From the NCBI GenBank assembly GCA_934249275.1, contig CAKQKT010000033.1, positions 1-17,633 of the forward strand: a DNA stretch of 17,633 bases, read 5' to 3'. A program made the translations under genes and the position numbers. Below, one piece after another: positions 13,771 to 17,633 of this stretch. Below the pieces are notes generated by a model. The model was not told the origin of the DNA, did not search any database, and saw only the letters and a program-made list of their open reading frames with translations. The stretch's first letter is position 1. Each line of letters opens with the position of its first letter. Source of the stretch: an uncultured Sutterella sp. (GTDB lineage: Bacteria > Pseudomonadota > Gammaproteobacteria > Burkholderiales > Burkholderiaceae_F).

Positions 13771-15129
13771 TCAGAAGTTGGGAAAATCAAATGGCGCCGT
13801 GATTTCGAGCGTCCTGCCGGTCATGGGATGGGTGATCCGGAGCGATGCCGCGTGGAGGCACAGCCTTCTCTCGCGCGTTTCCTCCAGAAGCCCGCGGGTG
13901 CCGTAGAAGGCGTCGCCGTCGATCGGGAGGCCCAGGCCTTCCGGGTGAGCACAGTGCACGCGCAGCTGGTGCGTGCGGCCCGTGTGCGGATGGAGAGCCA
14001 CAAGCGTCTTGAGCCCCTCGGGCGTATCCTCGATGCCGATCACCTCATAGTCCGTAAGCGCTTCTCGGCCGCCTTCGCCGACGGGCAGAACGCACTGCCT
14101 CGGGCGCTCGAACCAGTGGAGCGCGATCGGCAGGTCGATCGAGCCCGACTGGCGGTCTTCGCCTTGAAGCACGCCCTCAAGGCGCGCAATGTAGGTCTTT
14201 TGAGCCGAGCGTTCGGCAAAGGCGAGGTTGAGGGGCTTGAGGGCCTCCTTCGTCTTTGCAAAGGCCAGAACGCCGGAAGTTCCCATGTCGAGGCGGTGCA
14301 CGACGAAGAGCTCGCCGTACTTTCTCTCCAGAATGGCCTTGGCGCTCGTCGACTCGCTTCCGCCCGGAACGGACGCAAGCCTCGCGGGCTTGTCGATCAC
14401 GATCATGTGCTCGTCCTCATAAAGGACTTGAAGCTCGGGCTCTTCGTCCGCATCCTGCTGCGGGCGGGGCTCGTCGTGGGGGATGCCTTCGAGAAGCTTC
14501 GAGAGCAGAAACCTTGCGCCCGACTTCGGGGCGCAGAACGTCCCGTCATGGCGGATGTCCCATGAGGGCGAGGGGCCGATCCACCAGCTCGTGAGCGCAA
14601 TGACGCGCTCCGAAGCGCGGGATTCGATCGACGCGTTGCGGCTCATGAGAAGGCGCACGCACGGATCGTCAAGACCGTCGGTGAGAAAACCGCGCCAGAC
14701 GGCGCGCCTCGCGCGCTGCTCGCGTCCGCCGTGATCGTCGTCCCGGTCGGGGAAGGGCGCAAAGACTTCGTCGAGAATGCCGCGAAAGGTCGTCTCGCGC
14801 CCGAACCCGTCGTAAAGCACCGCTTCGCGCACGTCCTCGTCCTCGACGGACGGCTGAACGATCGCGGCCGTGGCCTTTTGCCAGGGTGTCATGACCTCAG
14901 GGCGCACGGCCTCAAGCAGCGCCGATGCCTCAATGCGGCTTCCGTTCGACGTCAGCATGAGGCCGGCGCGCCCCGTGAAGCCATCAGGAACAAGGCCGCC
15001 CGCTTCCAGAAGCCTGCGCGCATGCAGAACGTTCGCGTCGGGCGCCGTGGTGTAGGGATCGGGAAGCGAAGCCGGCACGGGTGCGACGGGATCGAAGGCG
15101 ACGGTGACGGGCTTAAAGTCGGAGGACAT
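13771..15129 (-). CDS. RluA-family pseudouridine synthase with N-terminal extension
   Basis: The 452-residue protein has a RluA-type catalytic domain from about residue 233 to the end. VHRLDMGTSGVLAF holds the catalytic Asp281, and LHPHTGRTHQLRVH and the LCLHAASL block near the end are the other family motifs. It should isomerise a uridine in rRNA and/or tRNA. The first ~230 residues are an extension absent from short RluA proteins; its WWIGPSPSWDIRHDGTF stretch (182-198) recalls the extended RluA-like synthases of proteobacteria, whose extension is poorly characterised. No separate S4 domain is obvious. The gene is monocistronic, convergent with the gene at 13407 and divergent from the M20 peptidase. 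The ATG at 15129 is the first in frame after an upstream non-coding stretch; its ribosome-binding site is weak. Confidence 0.9.
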   Translation of the reverse strand: MSSDFKPVTVAFDPVAPVPASLPDPYTTAPDANVLHARRLLEAGGLVPDGFTGRAGLMLTSNGSRIEASALLEAVRPEVMTPWQKATAAIVQPSVEDEDVREAVLYDGFGRETTFRGILDEVFAPFPDRDDDHGGREQRARRAVWRGFLTDGLDDPCVRLLMSRNASIESRASERVIALTSWWIGPSPSWDIRHDGTFCAPKSGARFLLSKLLEGIPHDEPRPQQDADEEPELQVLYEDEHMIVIDKPARLASVPGGSESTSAKAILERKYGELFVVHRLDMGTSGVLAFAKTKEALKPLNLAFAERSAQKTYIARLEGVLQGEDRQSGSIDLPIALHWFERPRQCVLPVGEGGREALTDYEVIGIEDTPEGLKTLVALHPHTGRTHQLRVHCAHPEGLGLPIDGDAFYGTRGLLEETRERRLCLHAASLRITHPMTGRTLEITAPFDFPNF

Positions 15130-15172
15130 GATGGATCGGCGGGCGGCTATGGATGACGAAAATGACGATGGA

Positions 15173-15201
15173 ATTGTAGTTCAGTACCGGCCTATCGGGA
15201 A
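15173..15201 (-). promoter_or_regulatory. Candidate promoter of the pseudouridine synthase gene
   Basis: On the minus strand TACAAT (15178-15173) is a near-consensus -10; TTCCCG (15201-15196), 17 nt upstream, is a poor -35. It would give a leader of roughly 35-40 nt before the ATG at 15129. Confidence 0.3.
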
Positions 15202-15240
15202 TTACGAGAATATCCGCCGTATTTCGTATCATCGAGCGCA

Positions 15241-15246
15241 TAAAAT
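15241..15246 (+). promoter_or_regulatory. Candidate -10 element of the M20 peptidase gene
   Basis: TAAAAT matches the -10 consensus at five of six positions and lies about 80 nt before the ATG at 15329. No good -35 is visible at 16-18 nt spacing, so this is tentative. Confidence 0.25.
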
Positions 15247-15328
15247 GATCCGGCCCGGCCGCGTTTGATGAAAATACTTCCGCGCGCGGCCTTTCCATAA
15301 CATCGAAGACAATCAACAGGACCGAATC

Positions 15329-16597
15329 ATGACCGAACTTCCTCCGCTTCTTTCCGAGTATGAAGAACCCGTCAAGGCGCTTTTCGAAAAGCCCCGCATC
15401 CGGCAGGCGATGAAGCTGCTCGACGACGGCGCCGAAGCCGCCATGGCAATGCAGTGCGAGCTTTGCGAAATTCCGGCGCCGACCTTTCATGAGGAGGTTC
15501 GCGCCGCCGAGATCGTCCGCCGCATGAAGGCGCTCGGCCTCAAGGACGTCAGAATCGACGAAATCGGCAATGTGATCGGCCGCCGTCCGGGCAAGGGCAA
15601 CGGTCCCGTGCTCGCCATCGGCGCGCACATGGACACCGTCTTCCCGGAAGGCACGCCCATCAAGGTTCGCCGCGAGGGCGACCGCTACTGGGCGCCCGGC
15701 ATTGGCGACAACTGCTGCGGCCTGCGCTGCCTGCTCGAAACCGTCCGCGCCTTTGAGGAAACGGGCGTCGAGACCGAGGGCGACGTCTGGTTCGTCGGTA
15801 CCGTCGGCGAAGAAGGCAACGGCGACATCCGCGGCTCCAAGCATCTCTTCAACGGCACGAACCACATCGACGGATTCCTCGCCGTCGACAATTCCGACAT
15901 GGGCCGCTTGCTCTACGGCGCCATCGGCAGCCACCGCTACCGCTTCACCATCACCGGCCCGGGCGGCCATTCTTGGACGAACTTCTCCGAATGCCCGAGC
16001 GCCATTCACGCCATGTGCCTCGCAGGTGCCAAGGTCGCGCACGTCAAGGTGCCCGAAGGTCCGCGAACCACGTTCACCATCGGTACGATCAAGGGCGGCA
16101 CGAGCGTCAACACGATCGCAGCTTCCTGCCAGGTCGACGTCGACATGCGCTCGCTTGACGACGGCAATCTCGCCGCGCTCGAAAAGATGATCTTCAAGTG
16201 CTTTGAGGACGGCGTGGCCGAAGAAAACGCCATCTGGGGCGTGACGGATCCCGCCAAGCAGGTGAAGCTCGAGGTCACGAAGATCGGCGACCGTCCCGCC
16301 GGCCAGCGCCCGTACGACTGCCCGGTCCTGCAGACGAGCCGCGCCGCCATGGGATGCCTGGGTCTTGAGCTCAAGCGCTACACGTGCTCTTCCACCGACG
16401 CGAACAAGCCCGTGAGCCTCGGCATTCCCGCCACGTGCCTCTCGGGCGGCGGCGCCATGTACCGCACCCATACGGTCGACGAGTACTACGACGCCGTTCA
16501 CATCGAGGAAGGCCCGAAGATGGTCTTCCTCACGGCCTGCGCGCTTGCCGGCGCCGAAGGCATGAAGGCGCTTCTGCCGAAGATGCCCGCCAAGTAA
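15329..16597 (+). CDS. M20-family zinc metallopeptidase (PepT/carboxypeptidase-like)
   Basis: The 422-residue protein shows the M20 metal-site series: GAHMDT (His100, Asp102), APGIGDN (Asp127, bridging), GTVGEEGNGD (Glu161 general base, Glu162 ligand), AVDNS (Asp187) and RTHTVDE (His381). The dimerisation insert (about 195-310) is present, including GGHSW and GGTSVNTI. The family hydrolyses small peptides or N-acyl/carbamoyl amino acids; substrate is not predictable here. No signal peptide, so it is cytoplasmic. Start at 15329 is preceded by an AGGA ribosome-binding site. It is a single-gene unit with a strong terminator behind it. Several cysteines (CELCEIP, DNCCGLRC) are unusual but not known to be functional. 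Confidence 0.9.
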   Translation: MTELPPLLSEYEEPVKALFEKPRIRQAMKLLDDGAEAAMAMQCELCEIPAPTFHEEVRAAEIVRRMKALGLKDVRIDEIGNVIGRRPGKGNGPVLAIGAHMDTVFPEGTPIKVRREGDRYWAPGIGDNCCGLRCLLETVRAFEETGVETEGDVWFVGTVGEEGNGDIRGSKHLFNGTNHIDGFLAVDNSDMGRLLYGAIGSHRYRFTITGPGGHSWTNFSECPSAIHAMCLAGAKVAHVKVPEGPRTTFTIGTIKGGTSVNTIAASCQVDVDMRSLDDGNLAALEKMIFKCFEDGVAEENAIWGVTDPAKQVKLEVTKIGDRPAGQRPYDCPVLQTSRAAMGCLGLELKRYTCSSTDANKPVSLGIPATCLSGGGAMYRTHTVDEYYDAVHIEEGPKMVFLTACALAGAEGMKALLPKMPAK

Positions 16598-16604
16598 CGC
16601 CGGC

Positions 16605-16627
16605 CTGAAGTCCGATGCGGACTTCAG
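16605..16627. other. Perfect hairpin directly after the M20 gene
   Basis: CTGAAGTCCG and CGGACTTCAG form a perfect 10-bp stem with a 3-nt loop, 8 nt after the stop codon. It lacks a T-tract, so it is more likely an mRNA 3'-end stabilising structure or part of a tandem terminator than a terminator alone. Confidence 0.6.
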
Positions 16628-16637
16628 CCGATCGAAT

Positions 16638-16677
16638 TGCTCCGTCCGAAGCACAGCGCCGGGCGGAGCATTTTTTT
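16638..16677 (+). terminator. Rho-independent terminator after the M20 peptidase gene
   Basis: An 11-bp stem TGCTCCGTCCG/CGGGCGGAGCA (16638-16648 and 16660-16670, one wobble) encloses an 11-nt loop and is followed by seven T residues (16671-16677). Confidence 0.93.
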
Positions 16678-17116
16678 GCATGAGGGGATTGCGCTCAAGC
16701 CGGATGGTCGTCGTCGGACAAAACCCTGTGAAGAATGGGTAAAACTACGTATTGCAAAGCGTAACAGGCAGATTGACGGAAATTGACGACAATTGGGCTG
16801 AAATATGGATCTTTCCCTGCGGGAAAGGGGAAAACTGCTTGAGTCCTTCCATGAAGGTGATCGGGAAATGGAAATATGCTGAAACAGTGTACCTATTTGG
16901 AGGTATCTGTGCTGTTTTTATGACACGCTGTATTTAAGTAGAAACACGTAATTTTCATTCTTTTATTATTGTCCGAACATTTTCCAAAATCAGGCATTTT
17001 GAAACCTTTTCGGACTAACCGTTAAAGTGATTTGGAAAGCTGTGCGATGTCAAAAGATATTTGAATATGATTAAACGATATCTCCAAAGTGTTGAAGAAG
17101 TGCTGCTGAACCGATG
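16678..17116. other. AT-rich stretch without a supported gene
   Basis: No frame here has a ribosome-binding site plus recognisable protein. Composition is clearly more AT-rich than the rest of the window, mainly between about 16740 and 17100. It contains ATTGACG twice at a 10-bp period (16773-16779 and 16783-16789), a perfect hairpin CTTTCCC/GGGAAAG (16811-16827) and a longer interrupted inverted repeat GTCCGAA...TTCGGAC (16971-17015) with an inner AAAAT/ATTTT stem. It may be decayed foreign DNA or a regulatory/small-RNA region. Confidence 0.5.
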
Positions 17117-17143
17117 GGCCGGCGGTCCGTTCGCCGGCCTTTG
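17117..17143 (+). terminator. Terminator-like hairpin, no assignable upstream gene
   Basis: GGCCGGCG/CGCCGGCC (17117-17124 and 17132-17139) is a perfect 8-bp GC stem with a 7-nt loop, followed by only three T residues. It would act on a rightward transcript from the AT-rich stretch, for which no gene is seen. The short T-tract makes it weak evidence. Confidence 0.45.
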
Positions 17144-17281
17144 CCATCTCGTGGTGGAAAAGGGGGCTTAAAAAAGCTTGAACGAGAAACGTTCTTGATG
17201 GGCGATATGTAAAGACTGCATTTCCCGGCCAAACATTCGCCTCTTGTCGGAATAATTTCTAAAATTTCGATGCCAATGAAG

Positions 17282-17313
17282 AAAAAAATCCCATGCCGTG
17301 CGCCGACGGCATG
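17282..17313 (-). terminator. Minus-strand terminator, no assignable gene
   Basis: CATGCCGT/ACGGCATG (17292-17299 and 17306-17313) is a perfect 8-bp stem with a GC-rich 6-nt loop. On the minus strand it is followed within 3 nt by seven T residues (17288-17282). It implies a leftward transcript beginning to the right of 17313, where no convincing gene is present. Confidence 0.65.
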
Positions 17314-17527
17314 CGGCAAAAGCTGAAAAGGGAGAGTCGGCCGCCGTCAAACAGTGGAAAATCGGTTTTCCGGTCTCTGACGGGGTGCTGAAAACCCTGT
17401 ATGCTTCGGTTGTTGCCGGCGCGTTCCCGTTTTTCAGAACGTGCGCGGCGCACTTTCGGGTGACGGATTTTGTGGGTCCTCCCCGAGGGAACCCATATCT
17501 GCCGGTCGGTCGGCGGATTTGATTTTC
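17314..17527. other. Non-coding stretch between two opposed terminators
   Basis: This 214-bp segment lies between a minus-strand terminator (17282-17313) and a plus-strand terminator (17528-17563). No open frame in it has a good ribosome-binding site or recognised product. It could encode a small RNA or a very short peptide, or be remnant DNA. I saw no signature of tmRNA, SRP RNA, RNase P RNA or tRNA. Confidence 0.4.
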
Positions 17528-17563
17528 AGCCCTGCCTCTTGTCGGATGCGGGGCTGTTTTTTT
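17528..17563 (+). terminator. Rho-independent terminator next to the right-hand IS-like end
   Basis: AGCCCTGCCTC/GATGCGGGGCT (17528-17538 and 17545-17555; one mismatch, one wobble) is followed by seven T residues (17557-17563). The IS-like motif begins at the very next base. The 3' arm shares 13 nt with the terminator at 9340-9377. Confidence 0.85.
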
Positions 17564-17633
17564 GGCTCTTCTGGACTTTTGGGGAAATGAGGGTACCCGC
17601 GCCGCCAGCCCCAGCACAGAAACTAACAAAAAG
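17564..17633 (+). mobile_element. Probable end of an insertion sequence (partial, body outside window)
   Basis: The stretch begins GGCTCTTCTGG and reaches GGGGAAA at 17587. It matches 20 of 24 positions of the inverted copy at 76-53. After the 24th base the two copies diverge, as expected for left and right ends of one element. No transposase is visible in the remaining 46 bases. Confidence 0.45.

Noticed and set aside
15113..16681. Long minus-strand open frame opposite the M20 peptidase
   Set aside because: The M20 metal-site series is on the plus strand and the frame runs through the M20 terminator.
16811..16827. Perfect hairpin CTTTCCC/GGGAAAG considered as terminator
   Set aside because: No T-tract follows on either strand, and no gene precedes it.
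16752..16937. Short plus-strand frame in the AT-rich island
   Set aside because: It has a non-ATG start, no ribosome-binding site and no family resemblance.
17168..17629. Minus-strand open frame of 153 codons at the right end
   Set aside because: It crosses terminators on both strands and the IS-like end, has no clear ribosome-binding site and no recognisable protein features.

Overview
The window is about 17.6 kb of GC-rich DNA (roughly 60-64% G+C in the genes). It carries nine intact protein genes that can be named or placed in a family, two that cannot be named, and one frameshifted gene. Twin-arginine flavoproteins of the fumarate-reductase type, a small periplasmic tetraheme cytochrome c and a TtrS/TtrR-like two-component system together suggest an anaerobic betaproteobacterium of the Sutterellaceae type (Sutterella/Parasutterella-like, gut-associated). 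That placement is an inference from gene content; no rRNA or tRNA is present to confirm it.

Left third (1-7617, all minus strand). Two transcription units point leftward. The upstream unit runs sensor histidine kinase (7617-5758), response regulator (5639-5019), exported flavoprotein reductase (5026-3590, overlapping the regulator by 8 nt) and a carbamate kinase gene with an N-terminal frameshift (3453-2531). It ends at a hairpin terminator (2464-2487). After a 375-bp non-coding stretch holding a 16-bp perfect palindrome, the second unit encodes a tetraheme cytochrome c (2088-1753) and, 2 nt later, a Tat-exported flavoprotein (1750-209). It ends at a strong terminator (78-110). The cytochrome/flavoprotein pair looks like a split flavocytochrome c. 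The likely logic is that the kinase senses a periplasmic ligand and the regulator induces one or both reductases, which use it or a related compound as terminal electron acceptor. Both flavoproteins keep the FAD scaffold but have replaced catalytic residues expected of fumarate reductases, so the acceptor is probably not fumarate.

Middle (7618-13755). Divergent from the kinase is a membrane-anchored protein of unknown function (7952-9313, possibly DUF945-like). Then come a short UvrA-like ABC ATPase without the UvrB-binding domain (9446-11944), a secreted Sel1-repeat protein (12043-12429), a minus-strand secreted M15-type peptidase (13219-12503) and a small Ala/Lys/Glu-rich protein (13407-13694). 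Clear terminators follow several of these.

Right (13771-17633). A RluA-family pseudouridine synthase with a long N-terminal extension (15129-13771, minus) is divergent from an M20-family metallopeptidase (15329-16597, plus). The last kilobase has no convincing protein gene. It holds an AT-rich stretch and three more terminator-like hairpins, two of them without an assignable gene.

The two outer edges (53-76 and 17564-17587) carry matching 24-bp sequences in inverted orientation (20 of 24 identical), each abutting the T-tract of a terminator. They look like the two ends of an insertion sequence whose body lies outside the window on both sides, so the window may be a contig broken at IS copies.
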